A stretch of 37,628 bases of DNA. Origin: Candidatus Doudnabacteria bacterium (lineage in GTDB: Bacteria > Patescibacteriota > Doudnabacteria > UBA920 > O2-02-FULL-48-8). Below, in pieces: positions 6,732 through 15,878 of the stretch (the first letter of the stretch is position 1; each line of letters opens with the position of its first letter). The notes beneath the pieces were generated by a model. The model saw nothing but the letters and a program-made list of their open reading frames with translations, ran no database searches and had not been told where the DNA came from. The stretch covers positions 1 through 37,628 of the forward strand of contig JACQHB010000004.1 in assembly GCA_016199215.1 (NCBI GenBank), in the 5' to 3' direction. The position numbers and the translations under genes were made by a program.

Positions 6732-9269
6732 TTAAACTTTAGCTATATCCACCTGTTTTATCTGCACAAACTGTCCGTTCATGCTCACCTTAACGTCATT
6801 GCCCTCATTGACTTCGCCCGAAATTATTTTTTCAGCCAGCGGGTCCTCGACTAGCTCTTGTATCTTTCTTCGGACAAACCTCGCCCCTTGGGCGGGGTCG
6901 TAGCTTTTTTCGGTGATAAACTTGACCACGTCCTTGTCGAACAGCAAATTAATTTTTTGCTGTTTGGCCACATGCTCGGCCAGGATGTTGAGTTCAAGGC
7001 TGACTATCTTTTTAATTTCATCAATGCCCAATGGCCGGAACACAAGAACCTTGTCGATTCGATTCAGCAATTCGGGCCGCATAATTTCTTTAAGCGAACC
7101 AAGCACTTTTTCTTTGACCCGGTCATACTGTTCTTCCGCTTTTTTGCGCTCGTCATTCATCAGTTCGAATGTCCTGTCCTGGGAAAAGCCAAAGGCGTTG
7201 GCCTGGCGGTTGAGGTCTGTAATGCCGATGTTGGAAGTCATAATTATGATGGTGTTGCGGAAATTGACATGTTTGCCCTGGGCGTCAGTAAGCATTCCTT
7301 CCTCCAGAATCTGCAGCAAGATATTAAAGACGTCAGGATGGGCTTTTTCGATTTCATCAAACAGAATTACGGCGTAAGGCTTGCGGCGGATTTCCTCGGT
7401 CAGCCTGCCGCCTTCTTCGTATCCGACGTAGCCAGCCGGGGCTCCGATCAGCCTGGCGACATTGTGTCGCTCCATGAATTCAGACATATCAACTCGAATC
7501 ATGGCGTCTTTATCTTCAAATACCTCGGCAGCCAAAACTTTGGCGGTTTCAGTTTTACCCACGCCGGTTGGACCTAAAAAGAGGAAAGAGGCGATTGGGC
7601 GTTTGGGCGAAGCAATGCCCGCTCGGGATCTTCGGATCGCCGAGGAAATGATTTTAATTGCCTCATCTTGCCCGATAATGCGGCTCTGGAGGATTTTTTC
7701 CAGATTGGTCAGTTTTTTTGCTTCGGTCTTGAGCAGCTTATTAAGAGGAATTTTGGTGATCATTGAAACGGTTCGAGAAATATCCTCGCCCGTGATTTCG
7801 TTTATGGTTAAAGGTTTTTTGGTAGCGATTTTTTGATATTCCATTTTTTGCTTCTTCAGCTTGTCTTCCTGCGATTTCAGATGCAACGCGGTCGTGAAAT
7901 CTTGCAGCATTACCGCCTTGGTTTTTTCTTCCTCAAGTTTTTTGAGCTCGTTTTCAATTTTTTTCACTGTCCTCACCCCGCGGGACTTGTTGCTGATCGT
8001 TTTGGTGTAAGCCGCTGTCTCGTCAATCAAATCCAAAGCCTTGTCAGGCAAGAAGCGGTCGTTAATATAGCGCGCGGACAAATCGACAGCCGCTTTGATT
8101 GCGTCATCCGTGATCGTGAGGCTGTGGTGCTTTTCGTAGTTCGGCCGAAGTCCGGTAAGGATCTGCATGCTTTCTTCCATGCTTGGCTCTTCAACCAGGA
8201 TTGGCTGGAATCTTCGCTCAAGCGCGGCGTCGTGCTCAATATGTTTTTTATATTCAGTCAGTGTGGTTGCCCCGATCACCCGAATTTCGCCTCTGGCCAA
8301 GGCGGGCTTCAAAATATTGGCAGCGTCCAAAGAGCCGGTGGTGGCGCCGGCGCCGACTATGGTGTGAAGTTCGTCGATAAATAAGATTATATTGGGGTTT
8401 TCCCGCACTTCATCTATCACTTGCTTCAATCGCTGCTCGAATTCTCCCCGGAACATGGATCCCGCGACAACCAAGGCCATATCCAGGGCGATGATTTTTT
8501 TATCCAGCAACGAATCAGGCACTTCATGCTTAACAATTGCCAAAGCAAGGCCCTCAACAATTGCCGTTTTGCCCACTCCCGGTTCTCCGATTAAAACAGG
8601 ATTATTTTTGGTTCTTCGGTTCAAAATGGAAATCAGGCGTTCGATTTCGGCTTTGCGTCCAATCACCGGATCGATTTTGCCGCTCCGAGCTTTCTTGGAA
8701 AGGTCTATGGAAAAATAATCCAAAGCCGGAGTTTTCCCCGCTGAGACCGGTTTTTCGTCCAAACCGGCAAGGCCGGGCTGCATCTGCTCGTCGGAATTAA
8801 GCAGGTCGGGAATGCGGGAAACGTTTTCGAAGATGGCCTGGAGGTTTTTCCGCACTTCGCTTACCGAAACTTTCATGCTCAAAAGAATAGACTTGGCTTC
8901 GTCGTTTTCCATATCCGCGATGCCGTACAGGAAATGTTCGGTCCCGATAAATTGGTACTGGTAGCGGGAGGCGACTATGGCGGATTTTTCAATGACCTCC
9001 CGAAGATTATTGGTCAGCCTTGGCTGCCATTTGTCCGATATGTTGTTTTGGTTGAGTTTGACAATCTCCTGCCTTATGAACTCGGATGTAATTCGATTTT
9101 TTCGCAAGAGTTCAGAAGCAAAGGAGGAATCCTCTTGAAGGATCCCATACAAAAGATGCTCGCTGCCGATATGGTCATGCTTCAGGTCTTCAGAGATTTT
9201 TTGCGAGGTGATTAAGGCGTTTTTTGCCCTGGACGAGAGCCGCTCTAAGATGAAGGAGAAGTTATTCAT
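6732..9269 (-). CDS. clpC: ClpC-type AAA+ ATPase
   Basis: 845 aa; Clp-N repeats, Walker A GEPGVGKTAIVEG and GPTGVGKTETAKVLA, central coiled coil. Confidence 0.95.
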   Translation of the reverse strand: MNNFSFILERLSSRAKNALITSQKISEDLKHDHIGSEHLLYGILQEDSSFASELLRKNRITSEFIRQEIVKLNQNNISDKWQPRLTNNLREVIEKSAIVASRYQYQFIGTEHFLYGIADMENDEAKSILLSMKVSVSEVRKNLQAIFENVSRIPDLLNSDEQMQPGLAGLDEKPVSAGKTPALDYFSIDLSKKARSGKIDPVIGRKAEIERLISILNRRTKNNPVLIGEPGVGKTAIVEGLALAIVKHEVPDSLLDKKIIALDMALVVAGSMFRGEFEQRLKQVIDEVRENPNIILFIDELHTIVGAGATTGSLDAANILKPALARGEIRVIGATTLTEYKKHIEHDAALERRFQPILVEEPSMEESMQILTGLRPNYEKHHSLTITDDAIKAAVDLSARYINDRFLPDKALDLIDETAAYTKTISNKSRGVRTVKKIENELKKLEEEKTKAVMLQDFTTALHLKSQEDKLKKQKMEYQKIATKKPLTINEITGEDISRTVSMITKIPLNKLLKTEAKKLTNLEKILQSRIIGQDEAIKIISSAIRRSRAGIASPKRPIASFLFLGPTGVGKTETAKVLAAEVFEDKDAMIRVDMSEFMERHNVARLIGAPAGYVGYEEGGRLTEEIRRKPYAVILFDEIEKAHPDVFNILLQILEEGMLTDAQGKHVNFRNTIIIMTSNIGITDLNRQANAFGFSQDRTFELMNDERKKAEEQYDRVKEKVLGSLKEIMRPELLNRIDKVLVFRPLGIDEIKKIVSLELNILAEHVAKQQKINLLFDKDVVKFITEKSYDPAQGARFVRRKIQELVEDPLAEKIISGEVNEGNDVKVSMNGQFVQIKQVDIAKV

Positions 9270-9270
9270 A

Positions 9271-9412
9271 TCAGGTACTGAAAATTTGATTAATAGTTAA
9301 TAATAATTATAATAATCTGATATTTTGCCAGTTGCTAGATGTTAAGTTAATTAATTGTTTTTTTAAGCTGTTTCGTTGGAAACGAAACAGCTATCAAATT
9401 TCTAGTACCTGA
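9271..9412. mobile_element. MITE-like element A (142 bp, 19-bp TIR, 4-bp direct repeat CATA)
   Basis: CATA|TCAGGTACTGAAAATTTGA ... TCAAATTTCTAGTACCTGA|CATA; same ends as 25531-25667. Confidence 0.8.
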
Positions 9413-9463
9413 CATAATGGGTTATACTATAGTTATTATATCAGGAAAGTCAATGGACATGAA

Positions 9464-9569
9464 TCCCGTTAGAAAATTACATGCTTTAGGCTATATAAGC
9501 TGATTTAATGGGGATTATCCTTGTGTTCATCTGTTCATCAGTGAATTAAATTAATATTTCTAAACGGGA
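9464..9569. mobile_element. MITE-like element R1 (106 bp, direct repeat TGAA)
   Basis: TGAA|TCCCGTTAGAAA ... TTTCTAAACGGGA|TGAA; same ends as 25423-25489. Confidence 0.7.
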
Positions 9570-9982
9570 TGAATATATACGAGAAAGCTTTGAGTTTGTT
9601 AAAGATTCGGCCCCATCATTCGGCTGAATTGACCAAAAAACTTTTGCTGCGCCGCTTCAAGAAATCCGAAGTCGAAGCAGTCATTGGAAAGTTAACCCAA
9701 CAAAAACTTCTTGACAATGATCAATACGCACAAACTTATTTGGACAATTTGATCAAATACAAGACCCTGGGCTTTTATGGGCTTAAGGCCAAGTTAATGC
9801 AGCGGGGGGTTGCCGGGCAGGAGGCGGAAAATTTGCTAAAAGCAAATTTTCCGCCTGAGAAAGAACGCGAAGTTGCTCTACGCCTGGTGGAACGCTCAGG
9901 CAAGATGGGTAAATTAAAACTCGCCCAAAAATTGGCGAGAAAAGGATTCAGAAGCGAAATAATCAGAAGTTCATTTGGTTGA
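9569..9982 (+). CDS. recX: RecX family regulatory protein
   Basis: 137 aa; ALSLLKIRPHHSAELTKKLLLRRF ... QKLLDNDQYAQTYLDNLIKYKTLGFYGLKAKLMQRGV. Confidence 0.88.
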   Translation: MNIYEKALSLLKIRPHHSAELTKKLLLRRFKKSEVEAVIGKLTQQKLLDNDQYAQTYLDNLIKYKTLGFYGLKAKLMQRGVAGQEAENLLKANFPPEKEREVALRLVERSGKMGKLKLAQKLARKGFRSEIIRSSFG

Positions 9983-10862
9983 GTTTCGCAATCCGTTCCT
10001 TGATAGGCGGGTGGGTTTGGAAAAGTCCGGCAAACCAACCTATGCGATCCCTGTTGTCCACGTGTTCCTTAAGCGGATTGACGATGTATAAGTGGGCCGT
10101 GGCTTTGTTGGCCACTTCCAAAGGTTCGTGGTCTGCCGCGATTTTTTCCAAAGCAGAAGCAAGGCCTTGCGGATATCTGGTAAGCAGAGCCCCTGAAGCA
10201 TCGGCAAGATACTCTCTTCGCCGGGATACCGCCAATTGGATCAAGGTCGCGGCGATGGGGGAAATAAGAGCTAGGATCAAACCCGCGATTGCGAATATCG
10301 CTCCTGCCTGTCCGTTATTGCGCCTTCTTCCATGGAAAGATATTCGAAGCAGCCAGTCCGAAAGCAAAGTCACAACACCCACCAGCACGACTATGATAGT
10401 GGAAAGACGAATGTCATAATTGCCGATGTGCGAAAGTTCATGGGCCATAACCCCTTCCAATTCCGGTTTTGTCAGTTTAGACCTAAGCCCGGTTGTAATG
10501 GCAACCACAGCGTGTTGAGGGTTTCGTCCTGTGGCAAACGCGTTCGGCGCGGTATCTTCAATCAAGTAGATTTTTGGGGTAGGCAAACCAGCTCCTATGG
10601 CTAAATTCTCAACTGTCCGGTAAAGTTCTGGGTCATCAACGCGTTTGACTTCTTTGGCGTGGGACATAGCCAGCACGATTTTGTCAGAATAAAAATAGCT
10701 GGTCAGGCTTAAGACAATTGAAATAGCCACCGCTATCGGAAGCAGAGCCGGTTCGCCCGCGTAAGCGGCAAATACGTAACCCAAAGCAATGATCAGCACG
10801 AGAAAGAATGTAAGAAACAGCGCTGTTTTTTGTTTGTTACGAGAGATTTCTGTGTAAACCAT
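9963..10862 (-). CDS. htpX: M48 family zinc metalloprotease HtpX
   Basis: MVYTEISRNKQKTALFL; catalytic MAHELSHIGNYD; likely start MVYTEI, since upstream MNFEFHT is repeat-derived. Confidence 0.93.
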   Translation of the reverse strand: MVYTEISRNKQKTALFLTFFLVLIIALGYVFAAYAGEPALLPIAVAISIVLSLTSYFYSDKIVLAMSHAKEVKRVDDPELYRTVENLAIGAGLPTPKIYLIEDTAPNAFATGRNPQHAVVAITTGLRSKLTKPELEGVMAHELSHIGNYDIRLSTIIVVLVGVVTLLSDWLLRISFHGRRRNNGQAGAIFAIAGLILALISPIAATLIQLAVSRRREYLADASGALLTRYPQGLASALEKIAADHEPLEVANKATAHLYIVNPLKEHVDNRDRIGWFAGLFQTHPPIKERIAKLNQMNF

Positions 10863-10863
10863 A

Positions 10864-10965
10864 GTATGAAATTCAAAATTCAAAGCTCAAAATTCAAATA
10901 AGATTTAATAATTACTTAAATTTTAAAATATATTTGTGCTTTGGATTTTGTGCTTTGAAATTAAA
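10864..10965. repeat. AT-rich inverted repeat AAATTCAAAATTCAAAG / CTTTGGATTTTGTGCTTTG
   Basis: Same family as 17150-17247. Confidence 0.7.
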
Positions 10966-11509
10966 ACTGGACGTTCACTGGTTGGCCCTCAACACCTTTC
11001 TCATCTATATCAAAGAAAGGCTTGACGCTAAAACCTAACATGCCGGCAAAAAGATTGGTTGGGAATGTCTGCAGTTTAGTATTAAAGTCCCGGACATTGC
11101 CATTGTAAAACCGCCTGGAAGCCTGGATTTTGTCTTCCGTGTCAGTCAAATCCGATTGCAGCTGCAGAAAGTTTTGGTTAGCCTTAAGATCCGGATAGTT
11201 TTCCGCTACCGCGAACAAGGACCGAATCGTTTGGGAGAGCTGGTTTTCGGCCGCGAGCTTCGCGCTGGGATTTGGCGCTGCCATGGCAGCAGCCCTGGCG
11301 TTGGTTACTTTTTCAAACAGTTCTTTTTCATGTCCGGCGTAGCCCTTGACGGTGTTGACCAGGTTGGGGATGAGGTCATACCGTCTTTTTAGCTGGACTT
11401 CGATGTCGGACCAGGCTTCGTCCACCCGGTTTCTTGAACGAACCAGGCTGTTGAACATCACGATCAGCCAAAGGATGAGCAAGGCCAGAATTATGAGCGC
11501 GTAAATCAT
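10961..11509 (-). CDS. lemA: LemA family protein
   Basis: 182 aa; NSLVRSRNRVDEAWSDIEVQLKRRYDLIPNLVNTVKGYAGHEKELFEKVT. Confidence 0.95.
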   Translation of the reverse strand: MIYALIILALLILWLIVMFNSLVRSRNRVDEAWSDIEVQLKRRYDLIPNLVNTVKGYAGHEKELFEKVTNARAAAMAAPNPSAKLAAENQLSQTIRSLFAVAENYPDLKANQNFLQLQSDLTDTEDKIQASRRFYNGNVRDFNTKLQTFPTNLFAGMLGFSVKPFFDIDEKGVEGQPVNVQF

Positions 11510-11604
11510 ATTTTCCTTCCCGCCTGCCGCTAGGCAGGTCTTTAAGGTTGGCTACATATATGTTATAATATAGCCGATTTCTATACCTGTAATATATAGT
11601 TTTT

Positions 11605-11889
11605 ATGGCAATTTCACAAGAAGAGGTCGAACGAATCGCCCGATTGGCCAGGCTTAAGTTCGACGGACCGGAAAAAACCAAGTTACAAACGGAATTGTCC
11701 GCGATTCTTAATTATGTGGATCAGCTTAAAGAAGTTGAAGCCAAAGTTTCAGAAAGTGAATTTGAAACAGAAGGAGCCAACTTGATGCGGGATGATGTGG
11801 CAGAAGTTTTAATTGACCGTGAAGAACTGTTGGGCAGGGCGCCGACGAGAGAAGGAAATTTCTTCAAAGTAAAATCGGTCTTAGACTAA
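11605..11889 (+). CDS. gatC: Asp/Glu-tRNA amidotransferase subunit C
   Basis: 94 aa; ISQEEVERIARLARLKF ... MRDDV. Confidence 0.95.
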   Translation: MAISQEEVERIARLARLKFDGPEKTKLQTELSAILNYVDQLKEVEAKVSESEFETEGANLMRDDVAEVLIDREELLGRAPTREGNFFKVKSVLD

Positions 11890-11907
11890 TTTTATCTAAT
11901 TTTTTTC

Positions 11908-13359
11908 ATGGAATTAACAGATATTACTCTCAAAGAAGCTTCACGAAAATTAGCAAGTAAGGGAATCTCGGCTAGAGAACTGGTGGCGGCGTTTCTAAAT
12001 AGGGTAAAGCAAGTGGATAAATCGGTCCACGCTTTTTTGTCAGTCTATGAAAACGAAGCGCTGGCTTGCGCAGACGAGGCGGATGGCAGGATTTTAGATG
12101 GGACCAGCTTTTCACTCACAGGGATTCCTTACGCTGTCAAAGATTGCATATTGGTTAAAGGCGCTAAGGCTACGGCTGGATCAAAAATTTTGGAAAACTA
12201 TATAGCTCCTTACGACGCCACAGTCATAAAAAAACTGAAGGATCAGACGCCTGTAATGATAGGCAAGACAAACATGGACGAATTCGCCATGGGTTCTTCC
12301 ACGGAAAATTCGGCCTTTGGACCAACCAAAAATCCTTATGATTTAGACAGAGTTCCGGGAGGGTCTTCCGGAGGTTCAGCCGCGGCTGTTGCAGCGGGTG
12401 AAGCTATTTTTGCTTTGGGTTCGGATACAGGGGGATCAGTAAGGCAGCCTGCGGCCTTTTGCGGAGTCGTTGGTCTTAAGCCAACTTACGGCAGGGTCTC
12501 AAGACATGGATTAATGGCTATGGGATCATCCTTGGACCAGATAGGCGTGTTTAGCAAGACAGTAGAAGATTGCGCCATAGTTTTTGGCCAAATCGCGGGA
12601 ACTGATGAAAGGGATTCTACAAGTTTGCCTCAACCGGTCCCTGATTATGTAAACTTATTAAAGGAAGATTTAAAGGGGATTAAGGTGGGCATGCCAAAGG
12701 AGTATTTTGGCGACGGGATGGATAAGGAAGTGCGAAAAGTGATTGAGGATTCCATTAAAGTTTTTGAAAGATTGGGAGCAATCATCGAGGAGGTTTCTTT
12801 GCCCCATTCCAAATATGCCTTGTCTGTTTATTATGTGATTATGCCCGTGGAGGTTTCTGCCAATCTTTCCAGGTACGACGGGATTCGTTATGGCCTTTCG
12901 CTCCCAGGACAAACTTTGGAAGAAGTTTATTATAATACCAGGTCTGAAGGGTTAGGATCGGAAACCAAAAGACGGATCATGATAGGGGCCTACGCTTCCT
13001 CTGCTGGTTATTATGACGCTTATTACAAGAAAGCGATCCAAGTGCGGCGGTTGATTCGTCAGGATTTTGTGGAAGCTTTTAAAAAGGTGGACATCATGGT
13101 TACTCCCACAAGCCCAAACCGGCCGTGGAAATTTGGAGAAAAAAGCAAAGATCCGCTGCTGATGTATTTGGAAGACATTTTTACAGTTGGGCTAAATGTT
13201 GCCGGAGTTCCCGGGATAAGCGTTCCTTCAGGAGTGCTTGAGGACGGATTGCCTGTGGGGCTTCAGATAATCGCCCCGCATTTTGCCGAGGAAAGATTGT
13301 TTGCCTCAGGCCACGCTTTTGAAAAAGCGCTTGATTTAAAAATAAAACCCAAATTATGA
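11908..13359 (+). CDS. gatA: Asp/Glu-tRNA amidotransferase subunit A
   Basis: 483 aa amidase signature; VPGGSSGGSAAAVAAGEAIFALGSDTGGSVRQPAAFCGVVGLKPTYGRVSR. Confidence 0.98.
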   Translation: MELTDITLKEASRKLASKGISARELVAAFLNRVKQVDKSVHAFLSVYENEALACADEADGRILDGTSFSLTGIPYAVKDCILVKGAKATAGSKILENYIAPYDATVIKKLKDQTPVMIGKTNMDEFAMGSSTENSAFGPTKNPYDLDRVPGGSSGGSAAAVAAGEAIFALGSDTGGSVRQPAAFCGVVGLKPTYGRVSRHGLMAMGSSLDQIGVFSKTVEDCAIVFGQIAGTDERDSTSLPQPVPDYVNLLKEDLKGIKVGMPKEYFGDGMDKEVRKVIEDSIKVFERLGAIIEEVSLPHSKYALSVYYVIMPVEVSANLSRYDGIRYGLSLPGQTLEEVYYNTRSEGLGSETKRRIMIGAYASSAGYYDAYYKKAIQVRRLIRQDFVEAFKKVDIMVTPTSPNRPWKFGEKSKDPLLMYLEDIFTVGLNVAGVPGISVPSGVLEDGLPVGLQIIAPHFAEERLFASGHAFEKALDLKIKPKL

Positions 13360-13850
13360 AAATTATTCTAACCATCTTGTTATTTGCCTTGCTAGTGCCT
13401 ACTTTTGCTTTTGCCCAGTCCAGCACTAATCCTTGCAGTAAGAACACGGCTGATTCTGGAATAGTAGCCCTCCCAAAATGCATAAACCAGATTTACACCT
13501 GGTCTTTGGGAGCCGCGGCTTTATTGGCGCTGTTGATGATTATTTTAGGGGGCTATTCAATAATGACAGCCCAGGGCAACGGGGAACAGGCAACAAAGGG
13601 CAAGGAATATATTTACTCGGCTGTCATCGGCCTCCTGCTTTTATTTACGGCTTACCTTTTGTTAAGAACCATAAATCCGGATTTGGTCAATTTCCAAATT
13701 AGCGGACAATGTTTGGATGGCGCTGGAAATCCTGTTAATGCCGCTGACCCCGAAGCTTGCAAAAATGCTGGAGGACGGTGGGATCTTTTTAAGCCAGTCC
13801 TACCCTCCAGCCCTTTGCCAGGCACAGGCACGCCAACTCCATTGCCATGA
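13356..13850 (+). CDS. TrbC/VirB2-like pilin-type small membrane protein
   Basis: Signal peptide plus two TM segments; YSIMTAQGNGEQATKGKEYIYSAVIGLLLLFTAYLLLRTI. ATGA overlap with gatA, overlaps gatB by 4 nt. Confidence 0.7.
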   Translation: MKIILTILLFALLVPTFAFAQSSTNPCSKNTADSGIVALPKCINQIYTWSLGAAALLALLMIILGGYSIMTAQGNGEQATKGKEYIYSAVIGLLLLFTAYLLLRTINPDLVNFQISGQCLDGAGNPVNAADPEACKNAGGRWDLFKPVLPSSPLPGTGTPTPLP

Positions 13851-15328
13851 AATACGAACCAATCATCGGACTTGAAGTCCACGTCCAATTAAAGACCAAA
13901 AGCAAAATGTTTTGCTCTTCTAAAAACGCGGAGAGCGATATTCCGAACGTGAATATCTGCGAAGTTTGCACTGCCCAGCCAGGGACGCTTCCGGTGATCA
14001 ACAGGGAAGCGGTGCGCAAGTCGATTATGGTCGGGCTTGCCCTTGATTGCCAGATTGCTGAATTTGCCAAGTTTGACCGAAAAAATTATTTTTATCCGGA
14101 TCTGCCTAAGGGATACCAGATTTCCCAATTCGACTATCCCATCAATGGGAAGGGAACATTAACGATAACTGTTAACAACAACGAACGCGCCATTGGGATT
14201 ACCAGGGCGCACTTAGAGGAAGACGCGGGTAAGCTGGTACATCCAGAGGGCAAAAACTACAGCCTGGTTGATTACAATAGGACAGGAGTGCCGCTTTTGG
14301 AAATAGTCAGCGAGCCTGACATACGCGGCTCGGAAGAGGCAAGGGTTTATTTGCAGGAATTGCAGAATATTATGAGGTACCTTGGCGTATCCGACGCGGA
14401 TATGGAAAAAGGGCATCTGAGGTGCGATGCCAATATTTCAATGCGCAAACAAGGAGAGACAAAACTCCCGCCGTATAAAGTAGAGGTGAAGAATATGAAT
14501 TCGTTTAAGGCGGTGGCCGCTGCGATTGAATTTGAAATCAAAAGACAAGCGGAAATTTTGGACGAAGGGAAAACCCCTCCTCAAGAGACGAGGGGATGGG
14601 TGGATGACAATGGAGCTACAGTTTCAATGCGGAGCAAAGAGGAATCTATGGATTACAGATATTTCCCCGAACCTGATCTTCCGGTTTTGCATTTCGAAAA
14701 AACCTGGATAGATGAAATCAGGCGCGAGCTTCCGGAATTGCCCAATGCCCGCAAAGAACGATTTATTAAAGAATACAACTTGCCTGAAAAAGACGCGCGG
14801 ACTCTGGTAAGCTACAAGGCCCTTTCTGATTATTTTGAAGCGGTTGTTTCAGAATTCGACGAGTGGCTTGCGGCAGAACACATTAAATTTGACGCCGAGG
14901 ACCATGCAAAGCATTTAAAGCTTGCTTCAAACTGGGTTCTGGGGCAGTTTTCGTCTTTGCTCAATCAGAAGAGTATTAACCCGGGGGATTCAAAAGTTAC
15001 GCCTGAGAACTTTGCTGAGCTTATCAAGCTGATCGCAACTGGCAAGGTTTCTCAGCTTGCGGCCAAGGACGTGTTCGCCAAGATGTTCGAGACAGGCGAG
15101 GACCCATCGAATCTTTTGGAGTCAATGGGTCTTGCCCAGGTTTCAGACGAAGGTTTGATTCTGGATGCTGTCAAAAAAGTAATTTTAGAGAACCCAAAGG
15201 GAGTAGAGGACGCGAAGGCAAACCCAAAGGCATTGGGCTTTTTGGTCGGTCAGGTTATGAAGGAATTGAAAGGCAAGGGGAATCCTCAAATAATAAACGA
15301 ATTGTTAAAAAAAGAACTACTTAGCTGA
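13847..15328 (+). CDS. gatB: Asp/Glu-tRNA amidotransferase subunit B
   Basis: 493 aa; YEPIIGLEVHVQLKTKSKMFCSSKN. Confidence 0.98.
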   Translation: MKYEPIIGLEVHVQLKTKSKMFCSSKNAESDIPNVNICEVCTAQPGTLPVINREAVRKSIMVGLALDCQIAEFAKFDRKNYFYPDLPKGYQISQFDYPINGKGTLTITVNNNERAIGITRAHLEEDAGKLVHPEGKNYSLVDYNRTGVPLLEIVSEPDIRGSEEARVYLQELQNIMRYLGVSDADMEKGHLRCDANISMRKQGETKLPPYKVEVKNMNSFKAVAAAIEFEIKRQAEILDEGKTPPQETRGWVDDNGATVSMRSKEESMDYRYFPEPDLPVLHFEKTWIDEIRRELPELPNARKERFIKEYNLPEKDARTLVSYKALSDYFEAVVSEFDEWLAAEHIKFDAEDHAKHLKLASNWVLGQFSSLLNQKSINPGDSKVTPENFAELIKLIATGKVSQLAAKDVFAKMFETGEDPSNLLESMGLAQVSDEGLILDAVKKVILENPKGVEDAKANPKALGFLVGQVMKELKGKGNPQIINELLKKELLS

Positions 15329-15702
15329 TGCTTAAATTAACCCTGGCTCTTGGCGTCGCGTACTATCTTATTGGGGCAGTTGTCCACTGGTTTGGTCTGA
15401 CTTTGTTTCCATTTTTTGACGCCAGGCTTTATACTTCTTATCAAGACTCGGTAATAGCAGTTGCGGCTTTGGTCATAGCAATGTTCTTGTTTGTTATTGC
15501 CAGGGATCCTGTTAAAAATATTGATACATTGAAAATTGTAATACTGGCAGCTTTTCTTGGCTCCATCTTTAGCATTGCGATTGTCTGGAAAGTTGATTTT
15601 GACTCTATCGGAGCTCCGGATAAAAAGCTTCAAACAATTGTTGAAGGAATTATGGGCTTTGCTTTTGCCGGGAGCTTGCTTTATTTTTATCCTAGGAAAT
15701 AA
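15328..15702 (+). CDS. Hypothetical multi-TM membrane protein
   Basis: 124 aa, four hydrophobic segments; start overlaps the gatB stop. Confidence 0.7.
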   Translation: MLKLTLALGVAYYLIGAVVHWFGLTLFPFFDARLYTSYQDSVIAVAALVIAMFLFVIARDPVKNIDTLKIVILAAFLGSIFSIAIVWKVDFDSIGAPDKKLQTIVEGIMGFAFAGSLLYFYPRK

Positions 15703-15703
15703 T

Positions 15704-15732
15704 TTGACTGTTAACCAAAGCTAATATATTAT
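15704..15732 (+). promoter_or_regulatory. Sigma-70-type promoter
   Basis: TTGACT - N17 - TATTAT; predicted start falls about at the ATG of the mini-ORF at 15739. Confidence 0.75.
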
Positions 15733-15738
15733 AGGCTT

Positions 15739-15810
15739 ATGACAGCAATTTACGGAAAAACCAAGAAGACTAATACCTCTTATCCGAAGAGGTTTGAGTT
15801 GCTGTTATAA
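15739..15810 (+). CDS. Putative 23-aa leader peptide MTAIYGKTKKTNTSYPKRFELLL
   Basis: Short ORF inside a hairpin-rich leader directly downstream of the promoter. Confidence 0.4.
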   Translation: MTAIYGKTKKTNTSYPKRFELLL

Positions 15811-15878
15811 CAGATCAAAATCAAGCAACATCAGCCCTCTTCGCTAGGAAGGGGTTTTTTGTTGCTAAGGAGGATGCC

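Noticed and set aside
6858-7577. 239-aa plus-strand ORF
   Set aside because: Antisense to clpC; codon-bias shadow.
9963-9982. recX/htpX convergent overlap as possible frameshift or pseudogene
   Set aside because: Both proteins look complete; a 20-bp tail-to-tail overlap is ordinary in compact genomes.
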